From Closterium sp. NIES-65 (taxonomy: Eukaryota; Streptophyta; Zygnematophyceae; Desmidiales; Closteriaceae), in the NCBI GenBank assembly GCA_948144175.1, contig CANXME010002281.1:103501-167500 (forward strand): a DNA stretch of 64,000 nucleotides. The letters run 5' to 3'. Made by a program: the position numbers and the translations under genes. Below are positions 21,385 to 31,881 of this stretch, piece after piece. Every line of letters starts with the position of its first letter. The first letter of the stretch is position 1. The notes under the pieces were generated by a model. It worked only from the letters and a program-made list of their open reading frames with translations, had not been told where the DNA came from and did no database searches.

Positions 21385-21651
21385 TCATCCTAAATTGTTT
21401 TCATAATCTTGCGGCCGGCCTTCTCTGCTATCCACATCCATACCCCCTTGCAACCCTCCACCGAACCCGCCTCCCCCTACCCCGCCCGTCACCGCTGCTT
21501 CTTCCAGGCGCTGCCACGTGGCGGCGCGTAGCTCCTCCACGTCAGCAGCGCGGCCCTCTTCCTCCAGGAACTGGCGCTGGCACTCGTCATAGAGCGGCTG
21601 GTCCATCTCCAGAAACATCTTGCGCACGTTGATGGTCAGCCCGTTCACCGC
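21385..21651 (-). CDS. PP2A B' exon 3, C-terminal (88 codons and stop)
   Basis: An acceptor with a long pyrimidine tract (CCCCCCAG) is followed by AVNGLTINVRKMFLEMDQ, which joins exon 2's HWNQ in phase. The B56 domain ends at FLEEEGRAADVEEL. A Gly-rich tail and a short acidic end (DYENNLG) follow, with TGA at 21385-21387. Five decayed copies of its first 30-80 bases lie upstream in the intron (21855-22655). Confidence 0.93.
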   Translation of the reverse strand, partial: AVNGLTINVRKMFLEMDQPLYDECQRQFLEEEGRAADVEELRAATWQRLEEAAVTGGVGGGGFGGGLQGGMDVDSREGRPQDYENNLG

Positions 21652-21854
21652 CTGGGGGGAAAGGAATGGGGATGAGGGGGGTGGAGAGAGAGAGAGCGAG
21701 AGAGGGGGAAGGGAAAGGGAGGAAGTGGGGGGTGGGGAAGGGAAAGGGAGGAAGTGGGGGGTGGGGAAGGGAAAGTTAGGGGAGGAGCAGAAGTCGGAGA
21801 GCAGAGGGGGAGGTGAGAGAGAAGCAGCAGAGCATGCATTGGGCAGGGGAGCAA

Positions 21855-22655
21855 CTGGTGCTGGCACTCGTCGTAAAGGGGCTGGTCCATCTCATGACAC
21901 ATGTTGCGCAAGTTGATGGTCAGCCCGTTCACCGCCTGGGGGGAGGAAAAGGGTGGGGGAGCGAGAACAGAGGGAAGAAGAAGAGTAGAAGTGGAGAGAA
22001 AGGAAGGGGAGAAGGAGCGAGCGGCAGAACACAAGGAATTGACAGGGGTTGATCCATCAACCAGAAACATCTTGCACACGTTGATGGTCAGCCTGTTCAC
22101 CGCCTGGGGGAAGGGCAGGGAGAGGGCAGTGGGGAGGGATAGGGGAGCAGAGGGGGAGAGGAGGGAGAGGAGCACAGCACAGAATGCATTGGCCAAGGCC
22201 TGGACCATCTTGAGAAACATCCTGCACACATTGATGGTCAGGCTGTTCACCATCTGGGGGGGGGAGGGAGAGCCGTGAGGAAAGAGGGGAGGGAGGGAGG
22301 AGAAGAGAACGGGAAGTAGAGAGGGAGACGAGGGAGAGGAGCTTAGCACAGTAAGCATTGGGCAAGGCCCGGTCCATCTTGAGAAACATCCTGCACACGT
22401 TGATGGTCAGGCCGCTCACCATCTGGGGGGGGGGAGGGGAGGGGAGAGAACAGCCGTGAGGGAGGGCAGGAGAGGAGGAAGATCAGGGGAGGAAAAGAGG
22501 GACAGCAAAATGGGAGAGGAGGGAAGAGAAAGAGAGAGGCAAAAGCACAGTGGGACGGAGGAGGGAGAGAAGAGGGCAAGGGAGGGAGGCAGAGCAGCAC
22601 TGCAAGCAGTGGGCCTCCGGGACTCATCACAGGGAGCCTGGTCCATCTCTCATGA
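21855..22655 (-). pseudogene. Five decayed copies of the exon 3 5' edge in intron 2
   Basis: Copies lie at about 21855-21935, 22041-22103, 22190-22253, 22350-22422 and 22610-22655. The first four keep the acceptor (pyrimidines then CAG) and encode, in the same phase, AVNGLTINLRNMCHEMDQ, AVNRLTINVCKMFL, MVNSLTINVCRMFLKM and MVSGLTINVCRMFLKM. The fifth keeps only the EMDQ-ECQ part (GAGATGGACCAG). Pyrimidine-rich spacers of about 90-220 bp separate them. One frame (22358-21645) runs open through three copies. They look like serial duplications of the acceptor region; none has the full exon or its stop. Confidence 0.85.
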
Positions 22656-22941
22656 AGGTGGGGAAGGAGTAGGGATCCCAAACCACAGGGGATGAGAGAA
22701 TATGCTTACAAGGAAAGAAGGATCGGTGACATAAACCCTCATAGCAAGGGCAGAGGTCAGCAGACAGTAGTTGTCAGCATCACGCTTTAACTCCCTAAAC
22801 CCTGGAAAATCAACTGGCAAAGCAACTGATATTTCACCTTCGCCCAACCAAAACAAATGTAGACGCTCGATTAAGCCGCCTTGAGTCGAAAGAATCGGTT
22901 AGGTCAAGAATCAACTCGACTGCTCATTTCTAGAGCAGCTG

Positions 22942-23238
22942 CTGGTTCCAGTGGTTTCAGACTGTGCTACCACCACCGTGGCCTCTCCTGTACCTGCAGC
23001 GGCAAAAGTCACTGTGCCTCGGTTCACTTGCACCATCGACTGTCTCAGGTCAGAGGCATGCCAGTTTAGACGCTGTATCACCGTACCTGGTGCCAGTGGC
23101 TTCCGTAAGTGCTACAGCCATGGCCAACCCTGTACCTGCAGCTGTCACTATACCTGGTTCCAGTGGCTTCAATTCGTTTCACAGCCACAGCCTTGCCACA
23201 CACAAGCATGTGCCACCCTACCTGGTCCCAGCAGCTTC
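22942..23238 (-). repeat. Four partial copies of the exon 2 3' edge (donor side)
   Basis: On the plus strand the motif ACCTGGTTCCAGTGGCTTC, the complement of exon 2's SHWNQ end plus donor, sits at 23320-23338. Variants lie at 22942-22958, 23085-23103, 23152-23170 and 23220-23238. Spacing is about 70-140 bp. Several keep the GT of the donor (TACCTGG on the plus strand). Sequence between them (CTACAGCCAT, TACCTGCAGC) is also partly repeated. Confidence 0.75.
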
Positions 23239-23321
23239 GGTTCGTGCTACAACCATAGGCAGTCCGTGCTACAGTCACATCCTACCACATACCTGCTAGT
23301 GCCACCCTACCGGCACCATAC

Positions 23322-23450
23322 CTGGTTCCAGTGGCTTCTGGCGTTGCGCTCGAGAGCAGCAAAGATGAGGGGCAGGATGGTGGTGCGGTTCTGAGCCACG
23401 AGCGTCACGATGTAGTCGTTGTTCCACAGGAACAGCGTCCTCTCGGCCAC
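23322..23450 (-). CDS. PP2A B' exon 2 (43 codons)
   Basis: It is bounded by acceptor TGCAG and donor GTATGG, both phase 0. It encodes [15 protein letters not shown]...SHWNQ, which continues the B56 domain directly after SSHFQ of exon 1, as in known B56 proteins. Decayed copies of its 5' edge lie at 23596-23656 and 23890-23945, and of its 3' edge at 22942-23238. Only this copy has both edges and an open frame. Confidence 0.93.
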
Positions 23451-23595
23451 CTGCATGGGGTAGGGGAGGGGGAGGGATGGCGGGGAGGGGAGAGGGGGGA
23501 AAGTGGGGGACGGGGGGCGGGTGGTGGGGGAGGAGGGTACATGAGGAGGGCATCACATGCTGATATTTTGACATATGGGCCACAGGCGTATTGGT

Positions 23596-23945
23596 TCAGT
23601 TCTGCACCACGCGCGTCATGATGTAGTCGTTGTTCGACAAGAACAGTGTCCGCCACCTGGGGGGGGGGGGGGGGGAAGGGGAGGGGGGTGTGAGCGGGTT
23701 TGAGGGGGGCGTGTGTGAGGGGGGGGGGGGGGGGGTGAGGGGGGCGCGTGTGAGGGAGGGGGGGGGGTTGAGGGGGGCGTGTGTGAGGGGGGGGGGTTGA
23801 GGGGGGCGTGTGTGACGGGAGTTTGTGTGTGCATAAATACAGTGCATGTATGAAATGCGTGGTGTGATGTATGGGCCACATATGTGTTGGTCCTGAGCCA
23901 CCAGCGTCACCAAGTTGTAGTTCCACAGGAAATTGAACACAGGTT
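23596..23945 (-). pseudogene. Two decayed copies of the exon 2 5' edge
   Basis: The copy at 23596-23656 keeps the acceptor (CCCCCAG then GTGGC) and the coding trace SNNDYIMTRVVQN, but has lost bases near its start and ends in a stop. The copy at 23890-23945 encodes FLWNYNLVTLVAQD without a clean acceptor. Both lie in intron 1 upstream of the real exon 2. Confidence 0.82.
23657..23830. repeat. G-rich minisatellite in PP2A intron 1
   Basis: This is an array of units about 25-35 bp long built on GGGGCGTGTGTGAGG and runs of 8-14 G. On the gene strand it is C-rich and sits just upstream of a decayed exon 2 acceptor, so it may have begun as that copy's pyrimidine tract. Confidence 0.75.
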
Positions 23946-24739
23946 CCAATAATTGTATTAAGCCATGCTATGTGGAGTATAGCTCGAAGCGGGGCACAGT
24001 CGACCAGATGTAATAGTCACCAGAATGACTGCGTATTCGTTTTTCCCTCAGGAATAGAGGGCTCGCTGTCCAGGCTGTTAGGAAAAGTATGCATGGCGAT
24101 GAAATATGTTTGAGACAGTACACGGTATTTACATACATGGTCGGGTATGTATGGAACAATATAAGGCATGAATACGAGCACAATGTAAGTATGGGGCAAT
24201 ATTTTGTATAAACGCGCGTATGGGACAGTGAGTGATGGTATCATACGTCGATACAATGTGTGTATGGGACAATTCATAGTAGGACACAAGGTCATGAATA
24301 TGACCCATGGCAAACCAACACAGGAAGGAGGGTGACGGTGAGGAGTTATGCGGTGGAAATGTAATCACTTATCACGCTGAAACAGTGTAGAGACCGGGGA
24401 ACTGGCCACAGGCAGAAGGGAGACACGGGGGACGCGGCCGCAAGTGGGAAAACGAAGAGCGCGTGCATGACACGTCAGCAAGACCCCACAGTATCAACGA
24501 AACCCTAAATAACGCCAAAACACCAGGATAAACAAAGACCCGCACCGACTTGAGGCGCCACACCGTGCTGAAGAACGGCGAATTCTGAGTCGACTCAGAG
24601 GTCGTCCTTTGAGATGTAAGCAGTGCTGACCGATTTCAACATTGCTCGCACTTGAATCCAGAGATCAGCATGTGAGGACTTTAGGAACATGGTGGCCTGA
24701 GGGAGCGTACCTGAGAGTGGCGAACCGCGGTACACGAGT

Positions 24740-24814
24740 GCGAGGAGCTGAGGCAGCGCGCGATTTGCTGGAACAGCTGCGTTACGACCATCTGAAACTC
24801 CGGCGCCTGCGTAA
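24740..24814 (-). pseudogene. Decayed copy of the exon 1 3' edge
   Basis: About 75 bp repeats the end of exon 1 ([25 protein letters not shown]) about 220 bp downstream of it on the gene strand. Identity to the real exon end is around 90 percent by eye. It is followed by SCTAVRHSQ and a GTACGC that could act as a donor. Confidence 0.82.
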
Positions 24815-24957
24815 TAATGCGTGACACCCCCTCACACCTCCTCGCAGCTCCGCGTACCCCCTCGCAACCCCTAACACCCTCTCTCACACCCCCTTCCACC
24901 ACTGTATCACATTTCCCGAGCACCGCAGCACACCCCAACACACCCGTCCCACCGTAC

Positions 24958-26181
24958 CTGGAAGTGAGAGGAGCTGAGGCAGCGTGCGATCTGCTGGAAC
25001 AGCGGAGTCATGACCATCTGAAACTCCGGCGCCTGCGTAAGCTCCAGAATCTCCTCCAACTCCCCAAGGAACAGCACCTCCTTCTGGCTGTTAGTTAAGG
25101 GCCAGAACTTAAGCAACCCGCGCAGCACCAAATCCGCGAGCTTCGGGTCTTTTTCCACAAACTGAGTGATGCAGTACGACAGCTGCTGGTGGTACATCGA
25201 CACGCACTTAGGCTTGTGCAGCGGAACCAGCGCGCGGACCAGGAACAACTTATGCTCCTCCTTAAGCGGCAGCGCGAACCCGTTGATAATACTCCCTAGG
25301 ATTTCCAGCAGCTCAGCGATGCCGTTATGCCGCTCCGACTCGTAGATAAACCGGTAGAATATGTTGTTAATCGCCTTGCGGATGAACGGCCGGTGCACCA
25401 TAAATTTCCCGTAAATCCGGTGCAGAATAGTCTTCAAATAGTCCCGCTCGCGAGGGTCCTCCGAGTCGAACAGGTTCAGCAGCTTTAAGATGAACTTCTG
25501 GTCCACGTAGCGCTTCGCGACCTTCGCGTCGGTCTCGTTAGAGACAACATACCTAAGCAGGAACTCGTAGACTATTTGCAGGTGCGGCCACGCGGCTTCC
25601 ATAGTCGGCTCCTCCTCCTCCGGGTCGAACGATTCCGACCCGGACATCTCGTGCGCGGACGGCGGTAACGGCCGGAAGAGATTAATCTCCAGCATGCGCG
25701 TGATGTCTTCGAATACCGCTTCGTTGAATTTCCCGGTTCCGGAATTAACGTAGTCGACTAGTTCCAGGAGCGTTTGCCGCTTAATCTCCTTCTCCTTCAC
25801 GTTTTTCATGGGGTCGTTGAAATCGAAGAGGTAAGTGCAGAGATGCAGCTTCCGAATGAATAAAGCCTGCTTTTCCTGCGGACCCACGTCTCTAAACAGC
25901 GGCAGCGGCTCCGCGAAAGGCGACGCGTTCGCCTGCGCGATCACTTCGTTGGGGTCGCGACGAACGGGAGCCGTTGGATTCGCGACGCCAGGAGGCGGAT
26001 GCGGGCCTCCCGCCTTTCCGGCGTTCCCTCCCCCTGATGCAAGCTTCCCCGAGCCCGACCGAGCAATGCCACCCCCCGCTGCTGGCGCCGCTGCTGCATT
26101 GCCTGCATCGTGCGACGCTGCCTCTGACTTACCCTGCTTTTTCCGACCCCCTGCAAACGTCTTCTTAACCGACTGAAGCAT
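24958..26181 (-). CDS. PP2A B' (B56) regulatory subunit, exon 1 (408 codons)
   Basis: B56 subunits bind the PP2A A/C core and select phosphoprotein substrates in cytoplasm and nucleus. The start is the ATG at 26179-26181 ([18 protein letters not shown]). Residues 1-75 are Gly/Ala/Pro-rich and poorly conserved. From about residue 78 the B56 HEAT-like repeat domain is clear: [77 protein letters not shown] and [12 protein letters not shown]. The exon ends SSSHFQ followed by GTACGG, a phase-0 donor. Joined to exons 2 (23322-23450) and 3 (21385-21651) it gives 539 residues, a normal plant B' length. Nearly all the conserved domain lies in this one exon. Chromovirus G1 lies about 700 bp upstream. 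Confidence 0.95.
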
Positions 26182-26884
26182 GCTAAGTCGTTTTGTGCAC
26201 TCGAAACCCTAGCCGCTAATTACTATCGACACGAAATTGCTAACGTTGTTCGGCTTCAGTCAAGCAGGAATAGCAATTCCTAGGCAAGGAGAACAGTCTG
26301 GTCATGGCCGAAACCAGAACGCGAAATTAGGTCTACACCGAAACTCGCCAGGCGTCGAGTCCAAAACGGCCTACTTCGCAAAACAAAAAGCGAAAATAAG
26401 GCGAACCAGATATGACATCCAGCGGCTCGGCTACAAGTTGCGAATCAGGCTCGTAGGATCCTGGATTGAGCCGCCATGGATTATGACAGGTGAGCTCCCA
26501 GGGTTGAAAGGATAAAGTAGATGGGGAAACGCGTCGAGATGCCAGGCGAGGGACGGTGTGACGCAAACGAATGGAATGGGGGGTATAGGGGCGATGTGCT
26601 TATAAATACACGCGGGGGAAAGTTGTATGGTGCTGGAGCGGAGTTCGTTTGAGGTTGATGCGGGGTTGGGTCCGCAAGCCGGTGTGCGCGCGGAGAGTGA
26701 AGGGGAGGGATGCGCGGAGACCAGGGAAGACTTTCCGCAGCAACTGTGGAAAATGGGGGAACGCTTGCTGCGGTTGATTGCAGGCGCAGCTGATTTGGTT
26801 GGGTGATGGTGAGGCGAGTCAGGGCGTCGTACACCCACTAACGAATACATTCAAACGGCATATGTGAGGCAAAATATTGATAAC
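26182..26884 (-). other. Upstream region of the PP2A gene
   Basis: No gene is evident between the PP2A start and chromovirus G1. It should hold the PP2A promoter and 5' UTR. I cannot place a convincing TATA box or start site. Short ORFs (such as 26431-26850 minus) look accidental. Confidence 0.4.
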
Positions 26885-27211
26885 TGTAAGGAATTTTCTC
26901 GGCATTCCTTACGGAGCCCGACTACATCGCGTACAGCAACAGCCGTTGTTCGCCCGTTACTGCAAACGGGACTTCGTCAACTTCGCGCGCACTGATTTGC
27001 CAAACCTCGCACTGCTGGCCCGGCCGTGTCGGCCTGCGCTTCGGGACTAGCCCAAGCCTCGCTGCCACCGTAGCACTAGCTAGCTCGCACGCACCGCGTT
27101 ACCGTTTGCATGTTTCGCGTATAAATGTTCGCTCATGCCTTCGCTCACATTTTGTACTCGTTTGACACCTTAGTGCAATTCTCGCTAGTTCGATTCATTG
27201 CACCCGTAACA
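26885..27211 (+). repeat. 5' LTR of G1 and primer site
   Basis: It starts TGTAAGGAATTTT and ends CCCGTAACA. A TATAAA box is at about 27119, likely the promoter. The following TTGGTATTCAGAGC is the initiator tRNA-Met primer site with one extra T. Confidence 0.92.
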
Positions 27212-27394
27212 CTTGGTATTCAGAGCCCCTTTCTTTCGGACCGCGCATCTCCGCACCCCAGGAAATCAACTTTTGATTTTTCACTCGAACTGACTCACGT
27301 ACCTTAGCACCTAGGAGCCGCTGTCCTCGCGTTCTCTCGTAATCGCATGCAGCCACGACTGCGCCTAGACTAAGACAAGCCGACGCCCTTCGAA

Positions 27395-27576
27395 ATGGCT
27401 GAACACATCGACGTCACGACTCTCACGCAGGAACACTTGAACGATCTGCTGCGACAAATCCGCGAGAGCGCCGAGGAAATCGCGACGCTGACGGCAGAAC
27501 GCTCGTCCCTGCAAAACGACCTCTCAAGAGCACAATCCCAAGCACCTGGCACTACGATTCAGCCCGCACCACAAAC
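27395..27576 (+). pseudogene. G1 Gag N-terminus, cut by the TRIM
   Basis: It begins MAEHIDVTTLTQEHLNDLL, a coiled-coil-like start also seen in G2 (MEENGDNSVRTITELHTSL). The frame runs to PAPQT at the CAAAC duplication. If the insertion is removed, it continues in phase at 32333 with SQHGSVGQPAS. Confidence 0.88.
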
Positions 27577-27718
27577 TGTCAGAATCCCAACCACTAGACC
27601 ATTGGGATAAAAGGGCTTGTTTTAGTAGCGGGTCAGTGCGCCCATAACCCCCCAGGCAAACGCTTCTGTAACCCCCCTTAGGATCGATCGGGGATCTCAC
27701 AGTGTAGCTCTACTGACA
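27577..27718 (-). repeat. 3' LTR of the TRIM
   Basis: On the minus strand it starts TGTCAGTAGAGC and ends GGATTCTGACA. It contains the A-box-like TGGTCTAGTGG near its end. It matches 27814-27883 plus 32250-32327 over its full length once the CCCAT duplication is allowed for. Confidence 0.9.
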
Positions 27719-27771
27719 CCCCCCCACACTGGGAGGCCCATGACTGAGCACAGTGGCAACGGCCAACATGT

Positions 27772-27846
27772 GCATACACCGGGATTCGAACCCGAGACCT
27801 TCGCTCTGATACCATGTCAGAATCCGAACCACTAGACCATTGGGAT
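27772..27846 (-). promoter_or_regulatory. tRNA-like Pol III promoter across LTR/primer junction
   Basis: On the minus strand the end of the 5' LTR gives TGGTCTAGTGG, fitting the tRNA A box (TRGYNNARNGG). About 38 bases on, after the primer site, the internal region gives GGTTCGAATCC, a perfect B box. A T-arm folds (TCGGG / CCCGG around TTCGAAT). TCTGA / TCAGA can form an anticodon-like stem around a 7-base loop, part of which is the primer site. The acceptor stem does not pair and U33 is missing, so it is not a working tRNA. Confidence 0.7.
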
Positions 27847-27883
27847 AAAAGGGCTTGTTTCAGTAGCGGGTCAGTGCGCCCAT

Positions 27884-30800
27884 ACTGATCTGTTGTCATC
27901 TCTTTGAGCGTTTTGGGCTCCTTGTATGTCAAGTCCACCATGGGGACGCCGGTTGCTGCACATCCTAGTACGTGTTGCTGCAAGTTGGGATGTTTGTTGA
28001 ACGCTTGTGTTGCCTGTCGTTTCCCAAACAGCACATCCAGTCCTGTCATGGTGTCCGTCCCTTGTCCTTCTCCTCCGAGCACAGTCACAGTTGGGTTGAA
28101 GTGAACCCGACGTGGAGTTGCGTCATGAACTGCCAGCTCGATCCCATCAGGTGGGTAGGCAAAGTCATAGATATGACTTGCCTCATTCTCCATTTCGTTG
28201 CTTTCAGCACCTTCAGGAATAGAGACGCCAGCTGGAGGTAAGTCACTTGCTGCACCCCCTTCTCCCTTATTGGTTGCGTCGTCAATGGGTGCATCTCCTT
28301 GATTTGCGACAACTTCCTGTCCTCGTGTGGTTGATGTGTCCGTGGACGACGTAGGCGATGGCGAGGATGCGGGAAATGAGTCCAACTCGGACCCAAAGCC
28401 TTCTCCCCCGGAAGTCCAGCCGTCGATGTGAGGTGAGACTTCTTCCATGTAGCGGTGGCGTTCGAGTACCGATTCAGCGTCCGGAATCATGAGGTCATCA
28501 AAGAAGCGAGCAGACCGTGCGTCCGTGTCAAAATCGCTTGCCAAGTCCCGCACGATCCATGCCATTCGAGTGTTGGAGAGTCCAAGGAACATCCCAATCC
28601 TTCCTCTTTGCTCGAACTTCCCAAAGCTGCATTGGGGAGGGAGGTAGTAGTAGAGGCAGCCAAAGGTCCTTGCCATTGAAACATCTGCCGCCTTTCCTGT
28701 CATCATGAAGTATGGTGAGTGTGCTGATGGGTTGCTGCTGCAGCTGATGCGGTTGTGTAATCAGGCTGCATACTCCAGTGCATAAGGCCAAAACTTAGAA
28801 GAAAGGCTGGCCCCGGTAGTCATTGCACGCACTCGGTCCATGAGTGTGCGGTTAACCCGTTCAGCGACTCCATTCTGCTGCGGCGTGTGTGGTAAGGACG
28901 TTTGGTGATTGATACCGTGAGAACTCAGGTTATCCGTGAATGCGTTTGATGTATACTCCCCCCCATTGTCCGTGCGCAAGGCAGCCAGCGGCGTCTTGGG
29001 CAGCTTGGTCTTCATCTCACGGTGCCAAGCCAAGAAAACTGCAGCCATGTCGGACCGGCGAGCCAACAGCGCCACCCACAGGTAGTTGGTGTAGTCGTCC
29101 TTGAGCGTGAGCACATAGCGAAGTGAAGGGTGAGCATCACCCAGGTCCATGATGTCGCTATGCACGAGCTCCAAAGGTCGAGTTGTGGCATTGGTACGTC
29201 CTGTGGGAAAGGGTGCCTTGCTCATTTTCCCTCGAAGACATGAGTCACATGGGGGTTTGAGAGGGTTAGTCTTGTCGGATATGGTGAGTCCTTCAACATC
29301 ACCATTTCGAAATGTTGCATCCATGGATGTGTATGATGGGTGACCCAAGCGCTTGTGGGCCATGCGGTATGTGATGGATGCATGCGCTGAAAGTGGATTC
29401 AGCCCTTTATGACCATGATCATGCGATGCGACTTCCTCATGGTAATGGTCAGATCCATGGGCAGATGCAATTGCAGGCTCATACTGCACCATGAGCACAC
29501 CATGCATGATCATTCCAACCCCAATGACCACATCCTCATCTTCAACCGCCATAGTAATCTCCGTGCGTCCGTCACCACGAGTGCGAATCTGAGCTCCTTT
29601 CGTGTGCAGCTGGCAATAGGAGAGTAGGTTGGACTTCAAGCCAGGTACGTAGAGCACATCCGTGTAGCGCACTATTGTTCCATCGAGTGCCGTTGCTCGG
29701 ATTGTTCCCGCCATCGAGCTCAACAGGTGGCTCCCGTCAGCAAGCTCCACGTAAATAGGTTCGTCCAGCTTCTCTAGACCCTCAAACCAATCCTTTTCTG
29801 AAGTCATGTGTTGGCTGCACCCGCTGTCCAGCAACCACAGCGACCCTCCGGCTGCTGGTAACATTGCTTGTGACGACCGAACCGTTGCAACGCATGTAAT
29901 GGTGCGTTTGTTGTCTCCCCCCACTGCCCCTTGCTGTTTTGACGCTTGGTTGTCATGTTTGGGGCTTTCAATCCTTCGAGGCGAGGACGAACGGCTATTC
30001 CAGGTGCGCTGGTTTGTCCTCCCTCTGTTTTGTGGTTCCCACCTTGGTGGTGACCAACCCGGGGGCGCCTTAGGACATTTGTAGAACGGGTGGCCAGATT
30101 CCTTGCAGTACCAACACACAAGGTTGGAGCGCCCTCCCCTTCCTTCGTTGGCCTTGAGTTTCTCCCCAACCGCATTCTGTCCTCCTGTTGCCGCATTTTG
30201 GTTGCCCTTTGTCTCGGTCCTCTCTTTTGCTGGTGAAGTATCTCCACGTGCTTGACCAGCCATACGGGGAGGACGTTTGTCACGGTTGGTCTTGCTGATG
30301 AGGTCTTGGTAGCGTTGTTCCTGAATCATCATTCGCTGTAGTGTGTAGCTGTCCGAGATGTCGTGTAGCATTGCCGAATGCCTCAGCTCCTCCCAATGCG
30401 GCGGCAGCCCGGTAATCAGATTTAAAGTGAATGAATCTTCATCCACCATCTTTCCCGCCGTTGCCAGCTTGTCTCGAATTGCAGTTGCCCGGTTGATGTA
30501 TTACTCCACCCTTTCTTGGCTCCCCATCTTCAGGTTGTCCAATTGCCTTTGGAGAGACGCCTTTGCCACCGAATCCTTTGCCTGGTAAGTCTCCATCAGG
30601 TACTCCCATGCTTCGAATGTCGGACTGTATGACTCTTGGAACACGTCCAGCTGTAGTTGAATGGTTGCGCTCACGCTATGTAGAAGCACCCAAAACGCCA
30701 GCGTAGCACGTTGTGAGTAATCTGCTTGCAAAGCTTCCAGCTGTTCCATTGCATCTCGCATTTCTCCATTCGCCATTGCCACTGGGTATTGTAGTGTCAC

Positions 30801-31763
30801 GAAAAACTCCCACAGATTTGTCACGCGTGCATTCATGCGAAATCGAAGAGCCCACTCTCGAAAGTTAGTGCCGTCGAACGGGGTTGTTGTGAACGCCTTG
30901 TCCACCGTTGCTCCCACCATTTTGCGTGACAGCCTGTCTTTATCTTCTTCGGTGTACTCGCAAGGAGACGGGTCGAAGAGCGTAGGCACGGTAGATGGTC
31001 GAGGTAGTTGCACCGTGCGTTGTGTCCCTTCACGTTCCACCACCTCCACTTGGTCACGTCACATAACTCCACTTGATTGCATCCCGTGCCCCATGCGCCC
31101 GATGCTTCCTGCAGGTACAGCTTCCGGTTGAGACCATTGCGCACGAGGGGGTACGACGTTGCCATAAAGGTGTGATCTGCCCATTATGGGAACTCCAATG
31201 GGATGGGTGTTAGTGGCAAGTCGATGCAGTGGGGGAGCACCAATAGTGTAGGATTCGAATCCCACACCCTCCATGCCCACATGACTGCTTCTACCGCTCC
31301 CTTCACCAATTTGCCCTCTCATATTTCTTCCCACGTCAATCCCATCACCATGTTCTCTCACATCCCTTCCACTCCCGTACTCATCATCCCACCCCGTTGC
31401 TTCCCTTTGCATGGTTGATTGAGGTTCGGGGTGGGAGCTCCCCTTTCCTTGGAAGGATGCATCCCTCCCTTGGGATGACTCTCCTCCTTGGGGTAGGCTT
31501 CCTTCCCCGGCACCTTCAATTCCTGCATCCACATTTGAAGCGCGGGTTTGGTTAGTACGCGGAGTGCTTGCATGAGACTGTCCACGGATAGATGGGTTGT
31601 TGGAATCTCGAACTTGGGCTGCCATGTTGAATTTTGCTCTGAATGACGCTTGGAGTGTCGGTGGTGCTCTTGCAATCATGTTTTCCAGGTGCTCGTGTTG
31701 AGCCAAGATTGCTTCTTCGAACGCCTCGTATCCAGCATCAACTTCCTCGTCGAACAGCGCCAT
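27884..31763 (-). pseudogene. C4 gag-protease-integrase, truncated before RT
   Basis: A single frame starts with ATG at 31763 (MALFDEEVDAGYEAF) and is interrupted by TGA (31059-31061), TAA (30501-30503) and TGA (28761-28763). Gag has the UBN2 region (FDGTNFREWALRFR, AWEYLMETYQAKD) and a classical CCHC knuckle, CWYCKESGHPFYKC. Protease has LLDSGCSQHM. The pre-integrase zinc motif (HKRLGHPS...CDSCLRGK) and integrase (HSDIMD, RTDNGGEYTS, PQQNGVAERVNR) are present with all catalytic acidic residues. After the linker it ends at KEPKTLKEMTTDQ, where RT should follow, and runs into the TRIM LTR. Confidence 0.9.
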
Positions 31764-31881
31764 GCCTTCACACCAAATGTTGCCACTTGCTATGCAGGAT
31801 TGCTAATCTGCTTACCAACGTAGATAATAAGAGTTCTGACGAAATTTCGGCAGCATGCTCCCTAGAGTAGCTCTGATACCA

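Noticed and set aside
21645-22358. A 237-codon minus-strand gene
   Set aside because: It is open because pyrimidine-rich introns lack stops in this frame. It runs through three decayed exon 3 copies with their acceptors.
27772-27846. A functional tRNA gene
   Set aside because: A box, B box and T arm are good, but the acceptor stem does not pair and the anticodon loop lacks U33. The sequence spans LTR, primer site and internal DNA of a TRIM.
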